From Chionoecetes opilio (taxonomy: Eukaryota; Arthropoda; Malacostraca; Decapoda; Majidae): DNA of 64,000 nt. Each line of letters begins with the position of its first letter. Within the stretch, counting starts at the first letter, position 1. Shown one piece after another: positions 1 to 9,723 of this stretch. Both the position numbers and the translations under genes were made by a program. The notes under the pieces are model-generated. The model ran no database searches, was not told the DNA's origin, and saw only the letters and a program-made list of their open reading frames with translations. Location: assembly GCA_016584305.1 (NCBI GenBank), contig JACEEZ010000110.1, positions 168,088 to 232,087 of the forward strand, read 5' to 3'.

Positions 1-11
1 ACAGGGGATCT

Positions 12-767
12 GTGAAGTGTTCAAGGATAAACTGCAAGCCTCACCAAGACAGAATTGAAATATTTGAGAAGAAATTTGAAGAAAAGAGTGTCTGTTCGAT
101 TATAACTCAGGCCACCAGAGGGAACTGTGGTTGCCCTTTGTGGGAGCCACGGATTGTCGTAAGACAGTGTTTCGAGCTGGTGGCAAAGTCTCAGTGTAGA
201 TTAAGCAGGATGCCTTTGAGTGAGAAACTTAAGATGGTGCTTGAAATCCAACAGAAGGTGTATCGGGACGTAGTAGAAGTGGTTCAATCAACGCAGAACG
301 AAAGGATCAAACAACTTGAAGCAAACAACGCAGAACTGACTGTTTCCTTCCAGTTCGCCCAAAGGGAAGTAGATGACCTAAGGCAGACCTGCTTGAATCA
401 AAATGAAGCAAGAGATGTGTTGAAGGAATAAATAGTTGAGCTGAAGAACAGAAAGTATGAAGAAGAAATGGAGATGATCAAGAGACGAATGAACTACCAA
501 GAAGACTATTCCCGCAGAAACAATCTTCGCATTGATGGAGTAGAAGAAAATCCAGGTGAGAATTGGGAGATTACGCAGGATAAGATTCAGCGCCTGGTGC
601 GGGAGAAACTTGGCATGGGCGAGGTTCAATTGGAGCGAGCTCATCTGTTGGGGATGACACTGCTTTGACGTGATGGCGAACCACCGAGACCATGAACCAT
701 TGTTGCTCGTTTCTGTTGGTTTACCAACCGTCAACAGGCACTCCGAAACTCAGCAAAACTCAAGAAT
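12..767 (+). pseudogene. LINE ORF1 5' part (coiled coil plus RRM-like), interrupted
   Basis: This is a non-LTR retrotransposon ORF1 (nucleic-acid-binding protein) in decayed form. It reads through a Gln/Glu-rich coiled-coil stretch (about residues 75-139), meets an in-frame TAA at 429-431, and continues in the same frame through the ORF1 RRM-type signature SRRNNLRIDGVEENPGE (about 517-567). A frameshift near 660 moves the rest to another frame, where IVARF and RNSAKLKNT are readable up to 767. The reading then stops at a transposon and resumes at 1908. The 5' start is not resolved because the window begins inside or just before the element. Family: LINE ORF1 with a Transposase_22/L1-type RRM domain; the exact clade is not determined. 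Confidence 0.8.
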
Positions 768-768
768 A

Positions 769-1905
769 CAATAAACCCTTCATGCTCGCGGGGGTTAGGG
801 AACAGAGACACCCGCGAGTATCGTAAATCCGCGAGTATGACATTAGTTACCCCTCCCGCCCCGAAAATAGGCTTACGGTATAAAGAAAATGGATTTTGTT
901 GCTTGAATGATAATGATAATGATAATTTTGGAGCGGAGCGGAAACAGTTGGGCTGTTTCCTTAAAACCCGAGCCCCTGTCCACCCAGCAGTGAATGGGTA
1001 CCGGGTGTTAGCCGGAGGTTTATAACCCACCTCCCGGGGTGCTGGCTTCGGCCAACACTATAAGCACTGGTAGCAGACAGCTCTCTAGGGGTAGTATGAG
1101 AGAGAGCTGTCTGGTTACAGTGGAGATCCATCTCAGCTGCGTCGATAACTGACGAAATTCTTCAAACATCAAACATCAAAGATCACATCAGGGAGTGCCG
1201 ATAAAAAAGGCCAGACTACCAACAACTGAACTGAACACTGTCATCATCAGCAACAACCCATAACAGCTGAGGCCGCGACACACGTGTAGCCACTGCCAGG
1301 GTTACATCACAACACTATTCCTCCCCGCCACCACCACCACCATGGATATGCCTATGGCTGAGCCCAGAAGGAGGAGGAAGTGGACGCTGAACCCCCGTGG
1401 ATCGCTGTGGGCCAACGGTGAGGGTTGTGTTAGGGTGTGTTGTGTTGGGGTGGCTGGCGCAAAGCTATGCCTCTCGCACCAGGACCAGATTGTCCACCAC
1501 ACCAGCTTGCTCCAGTGCTCCTCCCTGTGTTTTAGGGTGATTGGGTTGGCACTGCTTAAATGTTCACTATTGTGTCTGGTCTGGTGGTGGCTTGAGGAAG
1601 TTGAGGTGTGCACGCAGCGCTCAGCCCACCAGTATGTGGCTACTGTAATCCGTAGATAACACTAGTCGCCAGTCACTCGCCACTGCACTAATGTCGCCAG
1701 GCGCCATATATTGCGAATTTTAGCATCACTACAGACTTTTATGTGCCACTGAAGAGGCATGCACAGTAGTTTTTATGAAAAAGACTTTTCGTATTTAAAA
1801 ATTATATTTAATTACCTGTATTTATTATTATTTATCCCAAGGGTTGAAAACCCGCGAGTAATCAAATCCGCGAGCCTGAACCCCGCGAGCATGAAGGGTT
1901 TATTG
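769..1905. mobile_element. Tigger-like non-autonomous element inserted in LINE ORF1
   Basis: The terminal inverted repeats are perfect over about 25 bp: CAATAAACCCTTCATGCTCG on the left and its complement ending TTTATTG on the right. A TA target duplication flanks them (767-768, 1906-1907). The terminal motif CGCGGG/CCGCGAG recurs subterminally (about 788-838 and 1851-1885), as in Tigger/pogo elements. No transposase is present. Removing the element and one TA restores the ORF1 reading frame across the junction. Confidence 0.85.
955..1065. repeat. SINE-like interspersed core
   Basis: A block of about 105 bp (CCCAGCAGTGAATGGGTACC and following) recurs in the same orientation near 33225-33335, inside an unrelated Tigger-like element. 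I judge it a short interspersed repeat hosted by the transposon. No clear A and B boxes could be assigned. Confidence 0.5.
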
Positions 1906-1907
1906 TA

Positions 1908-2251
1908 CTAACAAATACTTAAACGAGGATTTGTGTGAAGCGTCCGCTCAAGAGCGTAGGGCTCAGCTGCCGGAGCTTCAAAGAGCCCGAGCAGCAGGAA
2001 AAATAGCATACTTCAGTCACACCAAGTTAATCATCAGGGAGAGGAGGGAGAATACAACTAGACCTGCACGTGCTGAGGACCCCTCTGCCCGTACCACTAC
2101 AGACTCCCTTCCTGCCACTGCTGCCCCCACCCCTGCATGTAGTAGCCTACTTCTACTGCTGCAGCTCACTTCCTACCAACTGATGGAGGAAGTGGTGCTG
2201 GACCGCTGGTGCTGTGGGGGAAGCTGGACTAGAGCAGGAACCAAGACCTAG
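1908..2251 (+). pseudogene. LINE ORF1 3' part
   Basis: This continues the ORF1 interrupted at 767. Across the excised element the codons read KNTN followed by KYLNEDLCEASA, then the ORF1 C-terminal signature GKIAYFSHTKLIIRERR (near 1996-2050). The last 60 or so residues are low complexity and end at 2251. No ORF2 (endonuclease/RT) follows, so the LINE is truncated or its ORF2 is lost. Confidence 0.75.
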
Positions 2252-2385
2252 GAGGACTACTAGCAAGAAGAAGTAAGATATAAGAAAATGTATGACTAAA
2301 GTGTTTGATCTGGTGTACAGTTTTTCTTTTCAATGTAAATATTTCCCTTCTCTGGAATCTCTAGGAAAATCACAGGAATAATTGT

Positions 2386-2572
2386 GAAATAAATGAGAAA
2401 TAATCACAAACACAACCAGACCGTGTAGCTATGTTGGGAGGTAAACAGTGACTAGCACTACATGCTGGATTTGGTCCGCTCCTACACGCTATGAAATAAA
2501 TGAGAAATAATCACACACAACCAGACTGTGTAGCTATGTTGGGAGGTAATCAGTGACTGGCGCAACATCAGG
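2386..2572. repeat. Two tandem units of about 107 bp
   Basis: GAAATAAATGAGAAATAATC starts at 2386 and again at 2493, and each is followed by TGTGTAGCTATGTTGGGAGG or a close variant. The same unit is partly duplicated in the related element at 36905-37050, so the duplication predates both copies. Confidence 0.7.
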
Positions 2573-3007
2573 GATTTGTCACAAACATCCACAACTGTTC
2601 GGGACTGGTATTAAGAGAGGTAGTAAGTATCCAGGCTCGCTCATTACTGCTTGGTATGCTATGGAATATCATTATTCTAGGTGAATGTAGACTATAATAT
2701 AATCGCATTTTAATTGCTATTATTCATACATATGAGTAAAGATATGAAAATACTTTCAAGGCGCTCATCCACACCTGGCAGCGCAGTCGCGGCAGCAGCA
2801 GCAGCATCATGAGACATTATAATCACCCCAAAACGAGATAAAAAGGAAGAAAAAGTCTCCCGTAGTGATGAGTTATCCCTAAAATGTTGACGTTTTCTCT
2901 CACCGTCTGGCAGTGCAAGGTAAACAAATGATTACAAGCCAGACCCAGGCCATGGTTGTCAAAGGTATTGCTTATTATCATGACTATTGCTCATTATTAT
3001 ATATATA

Positions 3008-3097
3008 CACACAAACCTCGATTTCCCGGACTAATAGGGGGGAGCACTGGTCCGGGAACCGCAAAAGTCCGGGAATCGCAAGTAAAAAAAAAAAAAA

Positions 3098-3133
<36 letters not shown>

Positions 3134-3611
3134 GATGCCATTACCCACCCCCGGACGTTTATCCTACTCTAGTATTTACTGTCCGGCAACCGACAATATC
3201 AACTACCCCACCGCGGACCTTTACGTCCGCTGAGCATGCAGCCACCTGGCGGGAGGCAGCAGAAAGTGTTCAATAGTCTCAAGAGACGTTCCTGCACCAG
3301 GGGCAGTGGGGGTCAGGGGACTAACGGAGGCTGTGCAGGTGAACCGTGAATGTTGTGTGCCCAAATGTAAACAATACGACCGCTGAGCATGCTGCCACCT
3401 GGCGGGAGGCGCGGACACTGACCAGGGGTGACAGGAGACGCTCGGACCGTCGGACAACTTGGTCAATTTACGAACAGGACCAGGCATTTCAACGTAAAAA
3501 AAAAAAAAAAAAAAAAAAAAAACCCAAGACTGACATATCCCCGGACCTCGGATTTTGTCCGGCAAATCCGATATCCAGGAAATCGAGGTCCGGGAAATCG
3601 AGGTTTGTGTG
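3008..3611. mobile_element. Nested Tigger-like element (CACACAAACCTCG family)
   Basis: Perfect 24-bp inverted repeats begin CACACAAACCTCGATTTCCC and end in the complement, with TA duplications at 3006-3007 and 3612-3613. The motif TCCGGGAA/TTCCCGGA repeats near both ends. There is no coding capacity, and it contains A-runs plus a (TA)n tract near 3090-3130. The related copy at 37145-37180 has the empty site. A sister copy lies at 45494-46034. Confidence 0.85.
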
Positions 3612-4065
3612 TATATATATATATATTATATGGTTGTGATGAGCTGTTCTATACACGTGTCACTATTCAGATCAGTGTAGCACCGTGTGTCACCTTAAAT
3701 AAGGGTGATTTAGGGTGTTGAGGTGTCAGGGAGACAGTCTTGCAGTGGCCACGCCATAACACTAATAGTCACAATTTTAAACAATACACACCTTCTACCA
3801 CTAAATCACTAGCAACACAGGCTCCTTCCTTATATATCTTAATATCTGATACATCAAAACTCCTTAAAACCCAAGCATTTCAAAATAAAATGAGAAAATA
3901 ATAAATCATGTTGAGTTGATAATTCGAGCGGCGATAAGTGGTCTGGCATGCCATTCTAGACCGCAAATTTGTCACGCAAATGGAGTCCGTTAAATCCGAA
4001 GTCCGTTAAACCAAGGTCCGTTAAATCGAGGGTTGACTGTGTATATATATATATATATATATATA

Positions 4066-4250
4066 CAGTAAACCCTCTCGTATTCGGACTAATTGGGTCA
4101 AGGAGTGGTCCGAGAAATGCAAGGAACCAAATAGTGCTAGGATTTGGGGGGGGGGGGGAAATGGGGGAAAGAAAGGCCAGGAACAGCCCCAAAAGCCACA
4201 AACTCTGAATCACAAAAGCGCGCCATCGTCCGAGCACAGACCGGGTAATG
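4066..4250. mobile_element. Left end of a Tigger-like element (CAGTAAACCCTCTCG family)
   Basis: CAGTAAACCCTCTCGTATTC follows a TA and matches the left end of the complete element at 25224-26444, including GGACTAATTGGG and a GTCCGAG repeat. No matching right end was found nearby, so this is a truncated copy. Confidence 0.55.
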
Positions 4251-4559
4251 AGGTGTTTACCATAAGAAAACGGGCGAGACTAAAAAGCAGTGTTGCTAAA
4301 CAAAATTTACATAAATCTGAGAAATTCGGGCAAAAATCTGTAGAAATCTGTATACTGTAGGGTAGGGTACTACATCTCAGAAAAAAAAAAGAAAAAAAAA
4401 ATCTGTAGATAATTCAATTTTTTTGACGTAAATAACATTTAAGTAATTAAAATTACTTTACCTGGTTAAAGCGTGGGATTAAGTTAGGTTAGGTTAGTGA
4501 GTGAGTCAAAAGGGGGGGTTAGGTTAGTTTAATTTTCATTTTTGTAAAAAAAAGTTGTT

Positions 4560-4693
4560 TGGGGGAGTTGTTCAGGAACGGATTACTCCATTTTATATTG
4601 TTTCTTATGGAAAAATGTGTTTCGGTTTTAGAACAATTCGGTTTTAGAACAACTTTGGGAACGAATTAAGTTCGAAAACCGAGGGCATGTCTG
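4560..4693. mobile_element. Right end of a Tigger-like element
   Basis: GTTCGAAAACCGAGGGCATG followed by TCTG and TA (4694-4695) is a Tigger-type right terminus. The motif GGTTTTAGAACAA repeats twice just inside (4624-4662). The left terminus was not found. The stretch from 4250 to 4560 is unassigned apart from A-runs and a short GGTTAG tract. Confidence 0.5.
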
Positions 4694-4999
4694 TATATAT
4701 ATACAGTACCCTCCCGAGTTTCATGCTATCCGAGTTTCGCGATCCTCGAGTTTCGCGTTGAGTCCTAAATTCTTACCATCCCGACTTTCACTCATTATAG
4801 TCCGGCAGCCAAAAGTACATTTTTCTTATAACCTTGTTTTGGGGTCTTAAGTTGTTTTTTCAGTGGATTTTGTTTGCCAACATATCCGGTTTGAAAAATA
4901 TATACAGTACTCGTCAAAAGTATGCGGCGCCCTGCTCCCGCCCCCGCACAACAAACAATACAAGGAAATTTATAGAAAATAATGTATTATAATTACCTT

Positions 5000-6025
5000 T
5001 TAATATTTGGTTGAGTGGCCTTTTCTCTTCTTCACGGCTTGGAGACGTCGGGGTAGTGAAAGAGCTAGGTTTCTTAGGTGTTCAGGCGAGATGTTTACCC
5101 AGGACTCACGGATGGCCTTTTCGAGCTTGGGTATGGAGCTGACGTCTTTCCCCTGCAGATCCTTCTTGACCATGTGCCAAAGGTTCTCAATTGGATTGAG
5201 GTCCGGGCTGTTACCTGGCCAATCCTTTATGAAGGGCACCATGCAGTCATCAAGCCACTTAATGACAGATTTGGCAGTGTGAGCAGGAGTGACCTGTTGA
5301 AACACACTGGCCCGTGTTAGCTCGAAAGAATCTGGCAAATGTTCACAAAGCAGCTCCAGGTAAACAGCTTGATTTACTTTAAGGTTTTCAGGAAGCACAA
5401 CAAGCTTGCCTAAACCTCTGCCAGAGAAACAACCCCACACCATAAGTGAATCTGGGTCTTTTACGGTGCTCTCCACATACCGTGAGTTGAGGGGGTCACT
5501 GCCTGGACGACGGTACACTCGAGCTCCTCGGTTAAATGTCACAGTAAATGTTGCCTTATCAGACCACAACACTGACAACCAGTCATCATCAGTCCAAGCA
5601 AGATATCTCTTGGTGAAGGTGACCCAGCAAGCTCTCTGCGCGCATGTAAGAAGTGGCTTCTTCAGTGGTTTGTGGCTAGTATAACCCAACTCGTGCATTT
5701 GGCGAGATACGGTATGCACAGACACTGCACCAAACACTTCAGGGTCGTTTTCCTTCAATACCCTTGCTGTAACGCGAGGGGTACTCTCCAACGAACGTTT
5801 TAGAATGTTCACAGACTTTTGAGAAATCTTCCTGGGACGACCAGGCCGAAGTTTCTGTGATGGCATTTCACCGCTGTTTTCCTCTCTGAAACGCACCAAG
5901 TACTTCCTCACTGTTGACTTAGCCACACACAACAACTCACTTATTTCTTTCGTTTGGTGGCCTGCCTCCTTTAAACCAATGATCTGAGCAATGGTTTCTT
6001 TGCCTAGTTCCTTGGTAGGTGCCAT
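5000..6025 (-). pseudogene. Tc1-type transposase, full length but catalytically defective
   Basis: The reading frame is open from MAPTKELGKE (6025) to the stop at 5000, about 341 residues, which is normal for Tc1. An in-frame ATG lies 7 codons further upstream. The N-terminal half has a paired-type helix-turn-helix (QTKEISELLCVAKSTVRKYL) and a GRPRK hook. The catalytic core shows WSDKATF (first Asp), VWGCFSGRG and SPDLNPIENLW (final Glu). The second catalytic site, which in Tc1 follows FQQ with an Asp, reads FQQVTPAHTAK here. The Asp is replaced and one residue is missing, so the protein should not catalyse cut-and-paste. Encoded left of the palindrome centre. Confidence 0.85.
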
Positions 6026-6087
6026 AATAAAAATATAATACCACAATCACCACTGATAAGTGCAAAACACAAGGCAGGGTCACGACT

Positions 6088-6575
6088 CACGGTATGTGGA
6101 GAGCACCGTAAAAGACCCAGATTCACTTATGGTGTGGGGTTGTTTCTCTGGCAGAGGTCTAGGCAAGCTTGTTGTGCTTCCTAAAAACCTTAAAGTGAAT
6201 CAAGCTGTTTACCTGGAGTTGCTTTGTGAACATTTGCCAGATTCTTTCGATCTCACACGTGCCAGTGTGTTTCAACAGAACGGTGCTCCTGCTCACACTG
6301 CCAAATCTGTCACTCAGTGGCTTGATGACTGCATGGTACCCTTCATAAAGGATTGGCCAGGTAACAGCCCGGACCTCAACCCAATTAAGAACCTCTGGCA
6401 CATGGTCAAGAAGGATCTGCAGGGGAAAGACGTCAGCTCCATACCTAAGCTCAAAAAGGCCATCCGTGAGTCCTGGGTAAACATCTCGCCTGAACACCTA
6501 AGAAACCTAGCTCTTTCACTACCCCGACGTCTCCAAGCCGTGAAGAAGAGAAAAGGCCACCCAACCAAATATTAA
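6088..6575 (+). pseudogene. Tc1-type transposase C-terminal half, inverted second copy
   Basis: This encodes the same protein from SRYVESTVKDPDS to the end and is opposite in strand to 5000-6025. It keeps VWGCFSGRGLGKLVV, but the second Asp site reads FQQNGAPAHTA (Asn) and the final site reads SPDLNPIKNLW (Lys for Glu). Two of three catalytic acids are therefore lost. It has no N-terminal DNA-binding region and no own start. Confidence 0.85.
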
Positions 6576-7225
6576 AAGGTAATTATAATACATTATTTTC
6601 TATAAATTTCCTTATGTATTGTTTGTTGTGCGGGGGCGGGAGCAGGGCGCCGCATACTTTAGACGAGTACTGTATGTTGGCTCGCTGTCAGCCTTGGGCA
6701 ATTTGAGATAATTAGCATAAAACAAAATGGCCGCCAAAATTATATCAAAATACATAAAATACCATACATCCCTTGAAAATTCACACAGAGGGTTAACCAA
6801 TACATAAATTCCAGGGTATTTTGATCCAGAAAATCTATTTCTGGTATTTTCAAATTCAAAATGGCCACCGTTTTCAAAATGGCTGCCCAACAAAGAAATT
6901 GAAGTGTACAAATCGTAATTTTGACCTATGTATGATTCACTTTGTTAATTTACTAGTAGATTTAACTATTTTGTACATTTACTCATGAAATTATCTGAAG
7001 GTGCAGTGTGTATAGTTTTTGATAGAAACTGTTGAAAACTAGGGATGCCTGAACATGCTATATTCACATCAAATATGTATAGGTGATTGATCCTCACGTG
7101 TTTGTTTCCTCGTAATTCTCACATCCATTTGTTGTGTGGCATTTTATTTCTCTGTTTATTGTTTATCATAAAGGAGTGAATGTACTGAATCAGGAGAAAT
7201 AAGAGTCTCTAAATCAAAGTCTGTC

Positions 7226-8609
7226 TTGAAAACCCAGACAAGGATAGATGTATCAAACAGACAGTTGACTCAGAGGTCAGTATGCACAGTCATTGATGGT
7301 TGTGCCCTCCTGTGGATTCCTCATTGGCCAGCATCAAGTCCAACTAAACAGCCTGTGGTACTTGATTATGTAGATAAATTCAAAAGTCACATAGAACAGA
7401 GGCTGAAAACTGACGATGTGTTTTTGATCTTTGACAGATATGAGGATTTCAGTACAAAATGTTCTACAATGACCTGTAGAGGGAATGAAGGCTGCCGCGT
7501 ATTTAAGTTAAGTCCCACAGCGCCTCTGCCTTCTCAGAAGCTTGCCCTTACAATGACAGAAAACAAGAAGGAATTGATCAATATTATTTGCGACAACATT
7601 CTGAATGACACAGATTTCATTCAGAAGAATACAACAAAGCACAAACTTATGATAACAGGTCAGGACAAAACACCTGTAGAAGTAAGTTGCAGTGGTACAA
7701 TTGTAGAAAGAGCTGACATGGCAACCACTCATGAAGAAGCTGATAACATCATTGTGCAGCAGGCTATAGCAGTTGCTGTAGCTCAGCAGCAACCTGTCAC
7801 TGTTCTTGCAGATGATACAGATGTTTATGCACTTCTTCTTTATCATTACCTGGAACAAGGCATACAAACACCAATGTTTATGGAATCAACTGTAAAAGAG
7901 AGAACTGTTGTTGATATCCGGGCCACTGTAAAAAAACATCAGAACCTAATTCCAGCAATATTGGCAGGCCATGCTGGGTAAATAGTGGATGTGATACAGT
8001 GGCAGCATGTTTTGGTATAGAAAAAGGAAAGATGTTGAAAGTACTGAAAACAGGTCTGAAACTGGATATGATGGGTAGTGCTGAGGCTAACTGACCTGAG
8101 GTGTTGGAACAGGCAACAAAATTCATACAGCTTCCTGTTATGGACAATCAAAGACCAATTCTATATCTGAGGCCAGAGTAAGTGTGTGGACTTCAAGAAC
8201 GGGGAAGTCGGGAGCAACAGTTACTCCCAAGTTATGTTCTCTTCCACCTACTAAAGAGGCTTTCATTGAGAATGTCAAGCGGGCTCATCTGCAAACATGC
8301 ATATGGAAGAATGCCCTGCAACTAGATCCACCAGATTTGGAACCCACATGTTATGGATGGATCAAAGAAAGCAGAACAAAGTCACTGCTGCCTACAACAG
8401 TCCCTACCAATGTTCAGCTAGCACCGAATCATATACTAAAGTTGATAAGATGCACATGTTCAAGGAAACAGCCATGTAAGTCCTCAAGATGCACATGTAA
8501 CAAGTCGAGGCTACCATGCACAATGTTTTGTGCTTGTCAATCCTCCATTGAATGTTGCAATGATCAAACACGAACAGCAGTTGATGAGGATGATGAGGAT
8601 GATTACTAA
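7226..8609 (+). pseudogene. PIN-like nuclease / tesmin-type CXC protein of the long-IR transposon (decayed)
   Basis: The first frame (7226-7978) holds FLIFDRYEDFSTKCST, THEEADNIIVQQAIAVAVA and VLADDTDVYALLLYHY, acidic motifs resembling PIN/XPG-like nucleases. A frameshift at about 7978 moves the reading to a frame with SGCDTVAACFGIEKGKMLKV, a signature seen with these motifs in multi-copy invertebrate proteins. A TGA follows near 8092. A third frame (about 8165-8609) ends with a cysteine-rich segment, RCTCSRKQPCKSSRCTCNK then PCTMFCAC, the C-x-C spacing of tesmin/TSO1 domains, plus an acidic tail. Two frame changes and one stop make it a pseudogene here. The function in transposition is inferred from its position between inverted repeats. 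The start is unclear, since translation could begin upstream of 7226. Confidence 0.7.
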
Positions 8610-8767
8610 TTACCTCAAGAATTATGCATTTATGCCCATAAGAAATTGAGGACTCAAAACGATCTGACTAAAAAAACTGTCAATCTTTATTACTTTCATG
8701 TTGAACAAGTAATATTCTTATATACTAGTATAAGTATAAAAATTCACATAAAAAAAAAGAAGGAAAA

Positions 8768-9079
8768 AAAGCAGCCATTTTGAAAATGGTGGTCATTTTG
8801 GATATGAAAATACCAGAAATTTATTTTCTGGGTCACTATACCCTGGAATCCATGTATTGGTTGACCGTTTATGTCAATTTGTCAGGGAATTATGGTATAT
8901 TATGTATTTTGATATTTCCTTGGCGGCCATTTTGTTTTATGCTAATTATCTCAAATTGCCCAAGGTTGACAGCGAGCCAACCAAGATATTTTTCAAACTG
9001 GATATATGGGCAAACAAAATCCACTGAAAAAAAAACTTTAAGACCCTAAAACAAGGTTGAGCCTGGTGGCTGCCGGACT
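8768..9079. repeat. Right long inverted-repeat arm
   Basis: This is the complement of 4799-4904 joined to 6675-6890. It contains AAAATGGTGG and GGCGGCCATTTTG blocks, CAAACTGGATATATGGGCAA, and the terminal GGCTGCCGGACT. It is uninterrupted, which makes it the reference for the empty site of the Tc1 insertion in the left arm. Confidence 0.8.
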
Positions 9080-9114
9080 ATTATCTCCCCGAGTTTCGCG
9101 CTGCTTCATACACG

Positions 9115-9583
9115 TAAGAAATTTCTAAGAAGAAAGATTACAATAAACAGATTTTCTACTGGTAGTCGGTAGTAAAATCTACCAATTTTCTCAGTAGGTT
9201 TCTTATGAAAACTGATGTGTGAGGGAGGAAGAGAGGGTGAAGTTGAGACAAGGCTGTAGAGATAGGGAAAGGATATGGAGAAAGGAAGAGCTGAAGGAAG
9301 GAATGATGGACGCGAAATAATGCGGAAACGATAGAGGTGGAAGAATGTTTTAAAGATGAGGAAGATACGTGCAACAGGGTGAGGAACAAGGATAATATAT
9401 AGAGGAGAATGGTGGACCGTGTGGTAAAGTTTGGAGGAGGGTGACGGTGCTGCCACCTAAACGATACTACTAGAAACACCTACTTTTTAAGGGTAGCTAT
9501 AGTATTTTTACTCGCACGCATATATAGTACTTTTTTCCTTCCCATTATTTTATCCATATTTCATTTTGACTATTTACGGTATA
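9115..9583. other. Unassigned sequence between elements
   Basis: I see no gene, inverted repeat or microsatellite that I can support. It may be the body of the Tigger-like element whose left end is at 4704. Confidence 0.4.
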
Positions 9584-9723
9584 CAGGAAAATACCTTTTA
9601 TCCGGATATATCCGGACTTCCGGGTAGCCGGTTAATGGAAAAGTCCGGTTAATGGGTAAGTATACATACGAAAGATGCATTTACTAAAAATAAACATAAT
9701 ATTGTATGATTGTTTGTATTGTA

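Larger units (their letters stand above)
2340..4039. mobile_element. Tigger-like element, family of the 36782-38692 copy (left end decayed)
   Basis: The body is co-linear with 36860-37600, sharing the TGTGTAGCTATGTTGGGAGG unit, GCTCATTATTATATA and the CTTCTACCACTAAATCACTA stretch. The right end carries three spaced GTCCGTTA motifs and finishes in GAGGGTTGACTG at 4039. The left inverted repeat is not recognisable. Another Tigger-like element (3008-3611) is nested inside. Confidence 0.65.
4905..6672. mobile_element. Palindromic double Tc1/mariner element
   Basis: The outer ends CAGTACTCGTCAAAAGTATG and its near-perfect complement are flanked by TA (4903-4904, 6673-6674). Both outer ends are the transposase 3' side of a Tc1 element. 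Arms of about 585 bp (4905-5490 and 6086-6672) are inverted copies of the same 3' half, around a spacer that holds the 5' half of the left transposase. Removing the insertion and one TA rejoins the long-inverted-repeat arm, as judged from the intact right arm. Confidence 0.85.
4799..9079. mobile_element. Long-inverted-repeat DNA transposon carrying a PIN-like/CXC gene
   Basis: The termini AGTCCGGCAGCC and GGCTGCCGGACT are the tips of inverted arms of about 312 bp. The left arm is 4799-4904 plus 6675-6890 (split by a Tc1 element), and the right arm is 8768-9079. The flanks are ATTAT on both sides (4794-4798, 9080-9084), and the uninterrupted sister sequence near 34304-34312 (minus strand) has one ATTAT, which supports a 5-bp duplication. 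TTA with a TA-started element is an alternative parse. The only gene is the decayed one at 7226-8609. I cannot assign the superfamily. Academ-like is a candidate only because Academ elements carry XPG-type nucleases. Confidence 0.75.
4704..9110. mobile_element. Tigger-like element (CAGTACCCTCCCGAG family), interrupted; right end not found
   Basis: After TA at 4702-4703 the terminus CAGTACCCTCCCGAGTTTCA carries repeated GAGTTTCGCG motifs. It matches the inverted right end of the element at 32952-34395 base for base over about 90 bp. The homology breaks at 4798 and resumes at 9080 (ATTATCTCCCCGAGTTTCGC), so the intervening 4.3 kb is an insertion. The right end was not located. Confidence 0.65.

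Noticed and set aside
1302..1659. Two opposed open frames of about 100 codons
   Set aside because: They lie inside the non-coding Tigger-like element 769-1905 and lack any domain.
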